Positions 26,293 through 35,531 are shown, numbered from the stretch's first letter. The stretch is 64,000 nt of DNA from Sinorhizobium meliloti 4H41 (GCF_000375585.1 NZ_AQWP01000006.1:1-64000); one strand, 5' to 3'. Program-made: numbers and translations. Notes: generated from the letters alone by a model not told the origin.

Positions 26293-27543
26293 ATGCACGC
26301 GAAGATGCCCGGGGGCCTGTTGGCCGGGTTCCTGCTTCTCCTCGTTCCTGCCCAGGGCTTCGGCCTCGACCTGCCGCGCTCGGGTCATCCGATATTCGAC
26401 CGCGTCGTCACGCTTGTCGTCGACAACTTTCACGATCCCGCAGCGCTCGACGGCTTCGGCGCAGCGGTGCGGCAGGAACTCGACGGCGGCGACCCGCTGA
26501 ACCCGAAGAGCACGGAGCCCCGGGTCGATGCTGCGGTCGAGAGAGTCCTCGCGAGCCTAGACGCGTCGCATACGGCTCGCTTCACGCAGGATTCGATTGC
26601 CTATTACGAACTCGCCGACATATTCCGCTATGCTATCCGCCACGACATGAAGCGGCTGTTCCCGCCGGATGGCCGGGCCAGCTATGCCGGGGTCGGCATG
26701 GTCGCCCGAAGGGAAAACGGCCTCCTGTTCGTCAGCGACGTCTATGACGGCTCGCCTGCGGACAAGGCGGGTATCCGGGTGGGCGACGAGGTTCTGTCGG
26801 TGGATGGCGCGCCGTATCGCGAAATCGCATCCTTCCGCGACAGGATCGGACAAAAGGTGGAGATCCGCCTGCGCCGTAATCCCGGCGCACAGCCCTTCAC
26901 GGCCAGTGTCGCGGTCGAACGGCTGCGGCCCTTGCCCACATTCGAAAAGGCGATCGAGAACAGCGTGTCCGTCAACGAGAGCGACGGGCGACGCATCGGT
27001 TACCTGCGTCTTTGGACCCTTTCAAGTCCCGACGGTCTCGACATCGCGGCGCGGGAACTGGCGACCGGCCGTCTCAAAGACGCCGATGGTGTCGTCGTCG
27101 ATCTGCGCGGTCGCTGGGGCGGCGGTCCGCCCGACGCGGCGGAGCTCTTCGTCGGCGATACGCCGAACTTCAGGCTGATCTCCCGCAACGGCAAGGATAT
27201 GCTCGCCAATGTCCGCTGGCGCCGCCCGATCGTCGCCATCATAGACGAGGGATCGAGAAGCGGCCTCGAACTCTTCGCCTATGCGCTGAAGGCCAACGGA
27301 ATTCCGCTCGTCGGGACGCGCACGGCAGGGGCGCTTCTCGCCGGCCGCGCCTATATCCTGCCGGACGACAGCATTCTGGAGCTTGCGGTTTCCGACGCGG
27401 TGATCGATGACGACGTCCGGCTGGAGGGGCGCGGCGTCGAGCCGGACGTAACCGTTCCGTTCCCCCTGCCCTATGCCGACGGACACGACCCCCAGCGCGA
27501 AGCCGCCATGGAAGAGATGCGGCGCATCCTCGCCAAAGGCTGA
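26293..27543 (+). CDS. S41-family (C-terminal processing type) peptidase
   Basis: 416 residues. Signal peptide about 1-24. A PDZ domain lies at about 130-210 (SDVYDGSPADKAGIRVGDEV), then the S41 catalytic core. The catalytic dyad is probably Ser323 in DEGSRSGLE and Lys333 ten residues later, the spacing seen in CtpA-type proteases. Acts in the periplasm on C-termini of proteins. Start ATG has GGAGATCGATCC before it. Convergent with the following ABC permease gene. Confidence 0.88.
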   Translation: MHAKMPGGLLAGFLLLLVPAQGFGLDLPRSGHPIFDRVVTLVVDNFHDPAALDGFGAAVRQELDGGDPLNPKSTEPRVDAAVERVLASLDASHTARFTQDSIAYYELADIFRYAIRHDMKRLFPPDGRASYAGVGMVARRENGLLFVSDVYDGSPADKAGIRVGDEVLSVDGAPYREIASFRDRIGQKVEIRLRRNPGAQPFTASVAVERLRPLPTFEKAIENSVSVNESDGRRIGYLRLWTLSSPDGLDIAARELATGRLKDADGVVVDLRGRWGGGPPDAAELFVGDTPNFRLISRNGKDMLANVRWRRPIVAIIDEGSRSGLELFAYALKANGIPLVGTRTAGALLAGRAYILPDDSILELAVSDAVIDDDVRLEGRGVEPDVTVPFPLPYADGHDPQREAAMEEMRRILAKG

Positions 27544-27565
27544 GCCGGCGAACCGGTTCTTGAAT

Positions 27566-27584
27566 GCGGGCCGCGTCGGCCCGC
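27566..27584. terminator. Hairpin between convergent S41 peptidase and permease genes
   Basis: Perfect arms GCGGGCCG and CGGCCCGC with a 3-base loop, followed on the plus strand by CCTTCCCT. Probably a shared terminator. Confidence 0.55.
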
Positions 27585-27595
27585 CCTTCCCTCGT

Positions 27596-28594
27596 CTATT
27601 CGCTTTGCCGGAAGTTTCGGATCCGATCGAAAAGCACCGCGAGCACGATGGCGCCTCCGATGAAGGCGCCCTGCCAGAATGCGTTAATGCCGAGCAAGCC
27701 GAGGCTGTTGCGGATCACCTCTATCAACGCAGCTCCGATCAGGGCGCCGGAAGCCGTGCCGGCGCCGCCGGCAAGATTGGCGCCGCCGATGACGGCAGCG
27801 GCGATGACCTGAAGCTCCATTCCTGCACCGATATTGGTCGTCACGGCGCCGAGCCAGCCGGTCTGGATAATGCCGGCAATTCCCGCCGCGAGCGCGGAGA
27901 TCATGTATACGGCAACCTTGATCCTTCTCACCGGAACGCCGGTGAGCGTCGCGGCGTGCTCGTTGCCGCCGATGGCGAAGACGTAGCGGCCGAACTTCGT
28001 CCAGCGCAGAACGAAGCCGGTGATGAGGGCAAGGACGATCATGTAGAGCACCGGATTGGCGATACCGAAGAACCAGGCGCCGCCGCCAAGAGCCAGGAGC
28101 GTGTCGTGGTCCGGGCCGAACTCGAATACGACCGTATTGTTGGAGGCGACCATCGCCAGGCTTCGCGCGATCGAGAGCATTCCGAGGGTGATCACGAAAG
28201 GTGGAAAGCCGAGATAGGCTATCATGACCCCGTTGAATGCGCCGGCGACCAGCGCCGTGCCGATAGCGGCGGCAATACCCACCTCTATGCCGTAGCCGGC
28301 ATGCATGACCACGGCCAGCACCATGCTGCACAGGCAGAGGACCGACCCGACCGACAGATCGATGCCGCCGGTAATGATGACCAGCGTCATTCCGAGCGCG
28401 ATGATCGCGACGAAGGTGAAGTTGCGCGTGATGTTGTAGAGGTTTTTGGCCGTTGCGAAGGAGTCGGTGGCAACCGACAGGAAGAGGCAGGCGAGGATGA
28501 CCGCCACCAGGACCCAGAATGCCTGGCTGGCCAACAGGAACGAGAGCCATCCGCGGTCTCTCTGTCCGACTGCTCGATCGAGCGTAATTGCCAT
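27596..28594 (-). CDS. CUT2 sugar ABC transporter permease (RbsC/FrcC type)
   Basis: 332 residues with about eight to ten membrane segments, the length typical of RbsC/FrcC proteins. Characteristic segments include ITGGIDLSVGS and GANLAGGAGTASGALIGA. The ATG at 28594 (MAITLDRAVGQRDRG) is chosen because it lies 29 bp after the ATPase stop with AAGG before it. With the ATPase and the divergent binding protein it forms a ribose/fructose-like importer; the exact sugar is not evident. Confidence 0.9.
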   Translation of the reverse strand: MAITLDRAVGQRDRGWLSFLLASQAFWVLVAVILACLFLSVATDSFATAKNLYNITRNFTFVAIIALGMTLVIITGGIDLSVGSVLCLCSMVLAVVMHAGYGIEVGIAAAIGTALVAGAFNGVMIAYLGFPPFVITLGMLSIARSLAMVASNNTVVFEFGPDHDTLLALGGGAWFFGIANPVLYMIVLALITGFVLRWTKFGRYVFAIGGNEHAATLTGVPVRRIKVAVYMISALAAGIAGIIQTGWLGAVTTNIGAGMELQVIAAAVIGGANLAGGAGTASGALIGAALIEVIRNSLGLLGINAFWQGAFIGGAIVLAVLFDRIRNFRQSE

Positions 28595-28623
28595 TGTCGA
28601 CCTTCGCTTTCTTTCCGAATGGT

Positions 28624-29364
28624 TCACACCTGTTCGATGGCGCCGGTGATCAGGCCCGTCACCTCCTCCGGCGAACTCGCGGCGATCGGCTTGTCGGCAA
28701 CCTTCCTGCCCCGCCGCATGACGATGACCCGGTCGGCGACGGTAAAGACGTCCGGCATACGGTGGCTGATCAGCACGACGGCGATGCCCCGGTCGCGCAA
28801 CTCGCGGATCAGGTTCAGCACCTCGGCCACCTGCCGTACCGAAATGGCCGCCGTCGGTTCGTCCATGAGCACGATCTTGGCCTCTGAAAGCATCGTCCGC
28901 GCGATTGCAACCGCCTGCCGCTGACCACCCGACATTTGCCTGACCAGGTTGCGCGGCGGCGTCTCCGACTTCAGTTCTTTGAAAATCTCGCCGGCGCGGC
29001 GATACATCGCCCTGTAGTCGAGTATGCGCAGCGGGCCGATGCCGCGCCTGATCTCCCGCCCGAGAAAGACATTTGCAGCAGCCGTGAGGTTGTCGCAAAG
29101 CGCCAGATCCTGATAGACGATCTCGATGCCGTGCTGCCGCGCCTCGACCGGGCGATGCATCACGAGTTCCGCACCGTCGAGCCGGATCGTTCCGTGGCTC
29201 GGCCGGAAGTTGCCGGCCATCATCTTGACCAGTGTCGACTTGCCGGCGCCGTTGTCGCCCATGAGCCCGACCACCTCGCCGCGGTCGAGCGAGAGCGACA
29301 CGTCGCTGACAGCCTGAATGGCGCCGAAATGCTTGGAAATATTGACGAGTTCGAGAACTGCCAC
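28624..29364 (-). CDS. CUT2 sugar ABC transporter ATP-binding protein, single domain (FrcA type)
   Basis: 246 residues, one nucleotide-binding domain rather than the tandem pair of RbsA, as in FrcA-type transporters. Walker A GDNGAGKST near residues 37-45, signature MSGGQ, Walker B IVLMDEPTAA. Operates as a homodimer with the permease encoded next. First gene of the minus-strand pair, divergent from the binding-protein gene. Confidence 0.9.
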   Translation of the reverse strand: MAVLELVNISKHFGAIQAVSDVSLSLDRGEVVGLMGDNGAGKSTLVKMMAGNFRPSHGTIRLDGAELVMHRPVEARQHGIEIVYQDLALCDNLTAAANVFLGREIRRGIGPLRILDYRAMYRRAGEIFKELKSETPPRNLVRQMSGGQRQAVAIARTMLSEAKIVLMDEPTAAISVRQVAEVLNLIRELRDRGIAVVLISHRMPDVFTVADRVIVMRRGRKVADKPIAASSPEEVTGLITGAIEQV

Positions 29365-29780
29365 AGCCGTCTAGCCTCCCGAAGCAGCGGGCCGCCTCCT
29401 CGGTCGCTTCCCCCGCTCTCGCGCTCTCCCGGCAAGGCGACCGCTTCCATTTACGCAAATGCGCGGGAAAGCGTCAATCAATAGTCCTACAAATTACTCC
29501 GCACATACGCTGAAACGCATATTGTCATACAAATAGTCGTTGACGTGCCGTTCGCGCGGATATTAGCTGGTGCTGGGAGGAGAGCATGCTGATCCTTGTC
29601 CCCGAGGCACGGGCAGGGTCAGGCGGACCTCATCGCGGCGCTGCTTAACGATCCGCGCGCGACCGGCCGCTCTTCAATGCCTCGATGGATCGACGGCTGC
29701 GCGACGCCGCCGCCTACCCGAAATTCTCATATTTCAAGGCGCGGGCACGCGCGTGTCCGCTTGTTTCAAGGGAGGAAGGA
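29365..29780. other. Divergent control region of the CUT2 transporter (416 bp)
   Basis: An AT-rich core lies at about 29455-29545. The remaining part toward the binding-protein gene (29586-29760) is GC-rich and shows coding-like codon bias in one frame (an ATG at 29586 after GGAGGAGAG, then frame changes, with stretches such as DRRLRDAAAYPKF), which may be the remnant of a lost gene. I recognise no family in it. No intact gene is supported here. Confidence 0.5.
29484..29536. promoter_or_regulatory. Pair of GTNNNAC boxes in the CUT2 control region
   Basis: GTCCTACAAATT at 29484 and GTCATACAAATA at 29524, exactly 40 bp apart. The second lies in TTGTCATACAA, a GTNNNAC-type near-palindrome like those bound by FadR-subfamily GntR regulators. 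No GntR gene is adjacent. Confidence 0.35.
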
Positions 29781-30770
29781 ATGAGGAAGGCACTATTGCT
29801 TGCCGTTGCCGCTCTGGCACTCAGCGCCGGAACGGCCATGGCCCAGAAGAAACAGCTCGTCATCGTGGTGAAGGGGCTGGACAATCCCTTCTTCGAAGCG
29901 ATCAACCAGGGTTGCCAGAAGTGGAACAAGGAAAATCCGGACTCGGAATACGAGTGCTTCTACACGGGTCCGGCTTCGACCTCGGATGAGGCCGGCGAGG
30001 CGCAGATCGTTCAGGACATGCTGGGCAAGGCTGAAACCGCCGCAATCGCCATCTCGCCATCCAATGCGAAGCTCATCGCCCAGACGTTGAAGACTGCCAA
30101 TCCATCGGTTCCGGTCATGACCGTGGACGCCGATCTCGCCGCCGAAGACTCTGCCCTGCGCAAGACCTATCTCGGGACCGACAACTATCTGATGGGCTAC
30201 CGCATCGGCGAGTACATCAAGAAGGCCAAGCCCGATGGCGGCAAGATCTGCACCATCGAGGGCAATCCCGGCGCCGACAACATTCTGCGCCGCGCCCAGG
30301 GCATGCGGGACGCCCTGACCGGCCAGAAGGGCCTGGCGGAACTCAAGGGCGAAGGCAACTGGACCGAAGTGGCGGGCTGCCCGGTCTTCACCAATGACGA
30401 CGGCGCCAAGGGCGTACAGGCGATGACCGATATCCTTGCCGCCAATCCCGACCTCGATGCTTTCGGGATCATGGGCGGGTGGCCGCTGTTCGGCGCGCCA
30501 CAGCCCTATCGCGATCTGTTCAGGCCGATGGCCGACAAGATCGCCAAGAACGAATTCGTCATCGGCGCTGCCGATACGATCGGCGAGGAGGTCGCCATCG
30601 CCAGAGAAGGATTGGTCACCGCTCTCGTCGGGCAGCGGCCATTCGAAATGGGCTACAAGGCCCCGCAGGTCATGCTGGACCTGATTGCCGGCAAACCGGT
30701 CGAAGATCCGGTCTTCACCGGCCTCGACGAGTGCACCAAGGAAACTGCGGATACCTGCATACAGAAATAG
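29781..30770 (+). CDS. CUT2 sugar ABC transporter substrate-binding protein (FrcB/RbsB type)
   Basis: 329 residues. Signal peptide 1-21 (cleavage after GTAMA). Type 1 periplasmic binding fold: KGLDNPFFEAINQG at the start, AIAISPSNAKLIAQTL, and MTVDADLA at the hinge. The ATG at 29781 follows GGAGGAAGGA. Divergent from its ATPase and permease genes, and separated from convergent exsH by a strong hairpin. Sugar not identified. Confidence 0.9.
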   Translation: MRKALLLAVAALALSAGTAMAQKKQLVIVVKGLDNPFFEAINQGCQKWNKENPDSEYECFYTGPASTSDEAGEAQIVQDMLGKAETAAIAISPSNAKLIAQTLKTANPSVPVMTVDADLAAEDSALRKTYLGTDNYLMGYRIGEYIKKAKPDGGKICTIEGNPGADNILRRAQGMRDALTGQKGLAELKGEGNWTEVAGCPVFTNDDGAKGVQAMTDILAANPDLDAFGIMGGWPLFGAPQPYRDLFRPMADKIAKNEFVIGAADTIGEEVAIAREGLVTALVGQRPFEMGYKAPQVMLDLIAGKPVEDPVFTGLDECTKETADTCIQK

Positions 30771-30778
30771 ATAGCCGG

Positions 30779-30830
30779 TCGAAGGCCGGCAGCCTGCCGC
30801 GCGCGGCCCCGCAGGTTTGCCGGCCTTCGA
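30779..30830. terminator. Bidirectional terminator-like hairpin between binding-protein gene and exsH
   Basis: 13-base perfect arms (30779-30791 and 30818-30830, TCGAAGGCCGGCA and its complement), with an inner CCTGC/GCAGG stem. Lies between two convergent genes. Confidence 0.7.
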
Positions 30831-30840
30831 ACTTCCTGGT

Positions 30841-32238
30841 TCAGATCTGCCAGTCCGCGTCGAGCGAATAGGCTTTGATGTAGTCGATCTTCATTTCGGA
30901 CCCGTCGGCGAGACCGTCGCGGGGTGTGCCGGCGATGCCGCCGACCGCCAGGTTGACGAGCATGTACATCGGGTCGTGCATGTCGGAAGGCGTATCGGCG
31001 CGCGCGATCGCCGCATCGTCGAAATACCAGACGATCTCTTCTTCCGTCCAAAGCACCCCGTATGTGTGAAAGCCGCTCGCATCTGCGACTTTTACCGCAT
31101 TTTCGGTGCTCGTCCTCGATCCCGTTTCGTTGGAATGCACCGTGGCGATGACGGTATTCGGGTCCTGTCCGCGCATTTCCACGACATCGAGTTCCGGCGG
31201 CCAGGAACCGTCGGCGGGCAGCAGCCAGAAAGCCGGCCAGACGCCCTGGTCGTCCGGCATGTCCGCGCGCATTTCGAAATAGCCGTAGGTTTGGGCAAAG
31301 GACGAGTAGGTCGTCAGCATTCCGGACGTGTAATCATAGCCGTTGATCTCGGCCTGGATCGACTCCGACGCCGGCGCGGCCGTGATCGTCAGCACGCCGT
31401 TGTTGACGGAGAAGGGGTTGACGGAAGCGGTCGGCTCATAGCTCGGATTGATGTACCATTGCTGCTCGCCGTTACTGGAAAGCGTCGCTCCTTTTTCCGG
31501 CGCCCACCAGAATTTGGCGTCCCAGACCCCGCTTGTACCGTTTCGGAGCTGAAGCGTATTGAACTCGTCCGAGAAAGTCTGAGACAGGACGGAGCGGTCG
31601 AGGCTCAGCCTGAACTGGTGCGCCTGCAGTTCGTCGGCGGTGGTGTTCGCGAATACCAGACTCTCGCCATCGGCGAGATGGAGCCGGAGATCGGCGCCCT
31701 CCTGAGCCACATTGGACAGAATCTGCTCGAACGACGTGAAGCCGTAGCCGTCGAGGCGTACGATGTCGTCATAGTTGAAATCGGTGATGAGGTCGCTTCC
31801 ATTGCCTCGCGCAAACACGAAGGTGTCGGCACCGCCCGCGCCGATCAGGACGTCGTTGCCGCCGCGCCCGTCGATCGTCTGCGTTCCCGACGCGCCCTTA
31901 ATGATGTTGTCCGTATCGTTGCCGAATGCGAAACGGCCGCTTCCGGTAACCGTGAGGTTCTCGAAGTTCGCCGGCAGGGTGTAGCTCATCCACGTGCTTA
32001 TCGTGTCGACGCCCTCGCCGGCCGCTTCCGATGCCCGGTTGATCGACGAATACAGGTAGTAGATGTCGTCGCCCCTGCCGCCGATCATGGTGACGTTCAC
32101 GGAGCTGTCGCCCCACATGGAATCGTTGCCGGCAGTGCCATGGAGCGTGGGGCCAGAGCCGGTGGCGGAGAACCAAGCAGTCGAACTGCCGCTGTAGTAA
32201 AGCGGCGTTCCCACGGCGTTCAATACGGTTTTGCTCAT
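30841..32238 (-). CDS. exsH: Secreted endo-beta-1,3-1,4-glycanase ExsH (GH16 with RTX repeats)
   Basis: 465 residues, the length I recall for Sinorhizobium ExsH. No N-terminal signal peptide. The N-terminal half has RTX-type calcium repeats (GGRGDDIYYL about 53-62, GGNDVLIGAGGADTF about 127-140), which fit secretion by a type I system such as PrsDE. The C-terminal half is a GH16 lichenase-like domain with the catalytic motif ELDVVE at 349-354 (nucleophile Glu349, acid/base Glu354). In S. meliloti ExsH trims succinoglycan to shorter chains. Convergent with the CUT2 binding-protein gene and divergent from exsG. Confidence 0.92.
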   Translation of the reverse strand: MSKTVLNAVGTPLYYSGSSTAWFSATGSGPTLHGTAGNDSMWGDSSVNVTMIGGRGDDIYYLYSSINRASEAAGEGVDTISTWMSYTLPANFENLTVTGSGRFAFGNDTDNIIKGASGTQTIDGRGGNDVLIGAGGADTFVFARGNGSDLITDFNYDDIVRLDGYGFTSFEQILSNVAQEGADLRLHLADGESLVFANTTADELQAHQFRLSLDRSVLSQTFSDEFNTLQLRNGTSGVWDAKFWWAPEKGATLSSNGEQQWYINPSYEPTASVNPFSVNNGVLTITAAPASESIQAEINGYDYTSGMLTTYSSFAQTYGYFEMRADMPDDQGVWPAFWLLPADGSWPPELDVVEMRGQDPNTVIATVHSNETGSRTSTENAVKVADASGFHTYGVLWTEEEIVWYFDDAAIARADTPSDMHDPMYMLVNLAVGGIAGTPRDGLADGSEMKIDYIKAYSLDADWQI

Positions 32239-32360
32239 CGAAATGTCTCCGGTTTGATGTTCGGTTTCCTCCGCTCACCCCGGCGCTGATCGCGTCCTCA
32301 GGCCTAAACTAGACGGGGCTGCCGTTTTAATAACCCCCAAGAGTTTGGGGGGGCGGGCGC

Positions 32361-32385
32361 GGAACAAAGCAGCGATGGCTGCGTT
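32361..32385 (+). promoter_or_regulatory. EcfG-type (general stress sigma) promoter of exsG
   Basis: GGAAC (32361-32365), 16 bp, CGTT (32382-32385): an exact match to the alphaproteobacterial EcfG consensus (RpoE2 in S. meliloti). Predicted start near 32391, 26 bp before the exsG ATG. Confidence 0.7.
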
Positions 32386-32416
32386 CTTTAAAGTTGGCGG
32401 CGGCTGCGGAGGGAAC

Positions 32417-35140
32417 ATGCACGGCGCAGAAATTCTACCCAAAACGACGATCGACGATGTCACGACTTCAGAAGCGACCGATTATCGGGCCGTGCTCGAC
32501 GCACTCGCGGTGCCGGTTTACGCGACCGACGCTGAAGGTATCGTCACCTACTGCAACGCCGCGGCCGTGGCCGTCGCGGGGCGCGAGCCGGAGCTCGGTA
32601 AGGATCGCTGGTGCGTCAGTTGGCAACTGAGGCGGCCGGACGGCTCGCCTCTTGCGCACGACCAGTGCCCGATGGCGCGCGCATTGAAAGAAGGGCGACC
32701 GATAAGGGGGGAAGAACTGATCGCGGTCCGGCCGGACGGCACCTCGGTCCCGCTTCTCCCGCATCCGACGCCGATCTTCGATGATGCGGGCGCAATGACA
32801 GGAGCCGTCAATCTTCTCGTGGACCTCAGCGGCGCGAAAGATATGGAGCGCAGTTCCCGCTATCTCGCCGCGATCGTCGAATCTTCCGACGACGCGATCG
32901 TCGCGAAGAACCTGGACGGGATCATCACCAGCTGGAACCGCGGCGCGCAGCGGCTTTTTGGCTATACGGCGGAAGAAGTTATCGGCAAGTCGATCACCAT
33001 CCTCATACCACCGGAACGTCTGAGCGAGGAGCCCGGCATTCTCGAACGCATTCGTAGAGGCGAACTGGTTGACCATTTCGAGACCAAGCGCCGGCGCAAG
33101 GACGGGACTCTGGTGGACATTTCGCTCACCGTTTCGCCCGTCAGGGATGCAACCGGCCGCATTATCGGCGCCTCCAAGATCGCCCGCGACATCACCGAGA
33201 CGAAAAGCGCGGCAGAGGCATTGGCTGCGCGCTTTCGTGAGCAGGCCGCACTGTATCGTCTGACGGAAAGGGTTCAGCGTACCAAACGGATAGAGGAAGT
33301 CTACGAGGCGACACTGGACGCCATCCAGGGCGCGTTGAAATGCGACCGCGCCTCGATTCTGCTCTTCGACGATTCCGGGACCATGCGGTTCGTCGCCGCT
33401 CGCGGCCTTTCAGAGCATTATCAGCGCGCTGTCGACGGACACTCCCCTTGGCATACGGGAGCGAACGAACCCGAGCCGATCTTCGTCGAGAATATCGACG
33501 AGACGGAAATCTCGCGAGAGCTGAAGGAGAGCATAGTCGGCGAAGGTATTGGTGCGCTCGGCTTCTTCCCGCTCGTCACGGAAGGCAGGCTGATCGGCAA
33601 ATTCATGACCTATTACGACCGGCCACATCGGTTTGAGGAAACCGAGATCGGCATGGCGCTTACCATCGCGCGGCAACTCGGGTTCAGCATCCAGCGCATG
33701 AGAGCCGAATATGCGCGGCGCCAGGCGGAAGAGCAGTTGCGCCGCAACGAGGCCAACGAAAGGGCGCGCGCGGCCGAGTTGGCCGCGATCATGGAGGCCG
33801 TCCCGGCTTTGATCTGGATGGCCCGCACGCCGGATTGCCGCGTCATCAGCGGCAATAACAGCTCCTACGAGATTTTGCGGCTACCGCACGACAGCAACCT
33901 TTCGATGTCGGCGCCTCCCGGCGAGCACCCCACCAACTTCCGCGTTTTCTCGGAAGGGCGCGCATTGTCGCCGGAGGAGATGCCGGTACAAAGGGCGGCG
34001 CGCGGCGAAGAGGTGCAGAACTTCGAGCAGGAAATACGCTTCGACGACGGAAGCTCCCGTCATATCTTCGGCAACGCGACTCCGCTGCGCGACGTCACAG
34101 GCGAAGTGGTCGGAGCCGTCGCTGCTGCTGTCGACATCACCGGACGCAAGCAGGCCGAGGAGGCGCTCCAGGAAAGCGAACGGCGCCTGCAGCTCGCACT
34201 GGATGCCGGACATATGGGGGCCTGGGAGTGGAACCTCGAAACGGGTGAGGTGATCTGGTCGCCGGGGCTGGAGGCGCTTCACCGTATCGAGCCCGGGTCG
34301 TTCGGTGGAACGCTGGCCGACTTCAAGCGCGACGTACACCCGGACGATCTTCCCTTGATCGAGCGCGAGATGGCCAGGGCGATCGAAGCAGAGGGAGACT
34401 ACCACGTCGTCTACCGTGCTCAGTTCCCCGACGGGGCCATCCGGTGGATCGAGGCTTTCGGACAGCTTTCGCCGCGCAACGGTCCCAAAAGGCGTCTGAT
34501 CGGCGTCTGCATGGACATCACGGAGCGCAGGGAGGCCGAAGCGCAGCGCAATCTCCTCGTCGCCGAGCTCAGCCACCGCGTGAAGAACACGCTGGCGATC
34601 GTCGGTTCGATCGCACGACAGACCTTCTCGACCAATCCGGACGCCACCGCGGCGCACCGTTCCTTCGATGCGCGCATAAGGGCGCTCGCGCAGACGCATA
34701 CGCGCCTCGCGGAGGCGAGCTGGTCTGGAGTTTCCCTGAAAACCGTGCTGTTCGACGAACTGGCGCCGTATCAGGACGACGGCAGGACGAACGTGACCCT
34801 TGCCGGGCCGCCGGCGATGTTGCCGCCCAAGCATGCGCTCACCCTCGGCATGGCGGCGCACGAGCTTGCAACCAACGCCGCGAAACATGGGGCACTCTCC
34901 GTCAAGAGCGGAAAAGTCGATATCGAGTGGATGATCGACGTCGCAAGTGAGCGGCTGCGGATATGCTGGAGCGAGACGGGCGGACCGGCGGTTGTTGCGC
35001 CCAAGCACAACGGTTTCGGGCGTCTGTTGCTCGAGCGGGTCCTCGCCTCGGATCTTGGCGGTGAAGTGCATCTCGAGTTTGCGCCGCAAGGCCTGGTTTG
35101 TACGATCGACGTTCCTTATCCGCGCGGAGCTCCGGGATGA
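32417..35140 (+). CDS. exsG: Multi-PAS/GAF HWE-family sensor histidine kinase ExsG
   Basis: 907 residues from the ATG at 32417, which has GGAGGGAAC before it. Order: PAS (about 25-120), a second PAS-PAC (about 145-265), GAF (about 285-430), two further PAS-PAC regions (about 450-570 and 590-705), then an HWE kinase core. The phospho-acceptor is His720 in ELSHRVKNTLA; the N-box HELATNAAKHGALS and the CWSETGG motif are diagnostic of the HWE subfamily. No membrane segments are evident, so it senses a cytoplasmic signal such as redox or light. Its stop overlaps the ATG of the response regulator gene. Confidence 0.9.
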   Translation: MHGAEILPKTTIDDVTTSEATDYRAVLDALAVPVYATDAEGIVTYCNAAAVAVAGREPELGKDRWCVSWQLRRPDGSPLAHDQCPMARALKEGRPIRGEELIAVRPDGTSVPLLPHPTPIFDDAGAMTGAVNLLVDLSGAKDMERSSRYLAAIVESSDDAIVAKNLDGIITSWNRGAQRLFGYTAEEVIGKSITILIPPERLSEEPGILERIRRGELVDHFETKRRRKDGTLVDISLTVSPVRDATGRIIGASKIARDITETKSAAEALAARFREQAALYRLTERVQRTKRIEEVYEATLDAIQGALKCDRASILLFDDSGTMRFVAARGLSEHYQRAVDGHSPWHTGANEPEPIFVENIDETEISRELKESIVGEGIGALGFFPLVTEGRLIGKFMTYYDRPHRFEETEIGMALTIARQLGFSIQRMRAEYARRQAEEQLRRNEANERARAAELAAIMEAVPALIWMARTPDCRVISGNNSSYEILRLPHDSNLSMSAPPGEHPTNFRVFSEGRALSPEEMPVQRAARGEEVQNFEQEIRFDDGSSRHIFGNATPLRDVTGEVVGAVAAAVDITGRKQAEEALQESERRLQLALDAGHMGAWEWNLETGEVIWSPGLEALHRIEPGSFGGTLADFKRDVHPDDLPLIEREMARAIEAEGDYHVVYRAQFPDGAIRWIEAFGQLSPRNGPKRRLIGVCMDITERREAEAQRNLLVAELSHRVKNTLAIVGSIARQTFSTNPDATAAHRSFDARIRALAQTHTRLAEASWSGVSLKTVLFDELAPYQDDGRTNVTLAGPPAMLPPKHALTLGMAAHELATNAAKHGALSVKSGKVDIEWMIDVASERLRICWSETGGPAVVAPKHNGFGRLLLERVLASDLGGEVHLEFAPQGLVCTIDVPYPRGAPG

Positions 35141-35520
35141 ACCCCGGCGACCGATGCCGTGTGCTCGTCGTCGAAGACGAGTTTCTTGTCGCGCTTCAGA
35201 TTGAAGACGATCTCGTCGCGGCGGGCTATTCGGTGATCGGCCCGTTCACGAGCCTCGCACAGTCGATTTCCGCAGTTCGCGCACACCCGTTCGATATCGC
35301 GACCCTTGACCTGAACCTGCGAGGCGAGTTCGCCTATCCACTTGTCGATGAACTTATTGAGCGCGAGGTGCCGGTGCTTCTGTTGACCGGTTACACCGTG
35401 TTTGACTTGCCTGAACGATTTCGTGCCCTGCCTCGCCTGGCAAAACCGTTCAACGGCACGCAGCTCATCCAGAAGATAAAAGGCCTCCACCCGTTTAATG
35501 GCAGCCCGGCCGGCGTGTGA
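35137..35520 (+). CDS. exsF: Single-domain response regulator ExsF
   Basis: 127 residues, a receiver domain only. Acidic pocket VVEDEFL, phospho-acceptor Asp58 in ATLDLNL, Thr in LLLTGYT, Lys in LAKPF. No output domain, so it relays or competes for phosphate, probably from ExsG. The ATG at 35137 overlaps the kinase stop as ATGA. Its stop codon lies in the loop of a strong hairpin. Confidence 0.9.
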   Translation: MNPGDRCRVLVVEDEFLVALQIEDDLVAAGYSVIGPFTSLAQSISAVRAHPFDIATLDLNLRGEFAYPLVDELIEREVPVLLLTGYTVFDLPERFRALPRLAKPFNGTQLIQKIKGLHPFNGSPAGV

Positions 35521-35531
35521 GCCGGCCGGGC
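35504..35531 (+). terminator. Hairpin at the end of exsF with the stop codon in its loop
   Basis: Perfect 11-base arms GCCCGGCCGGC and GCCGGCCGGGC around GTGTGA, whose TGA is the exsF stop. Probably shared with the convergent regulator gene. Confidence 0.6.

Noticed and set aside
30817..32289. A 490-codon plus-strand frame opposite exsH
   Set aside because: Exact shadow of the GH16/RTX gene, whose catalytic and calcium motifs are clear.
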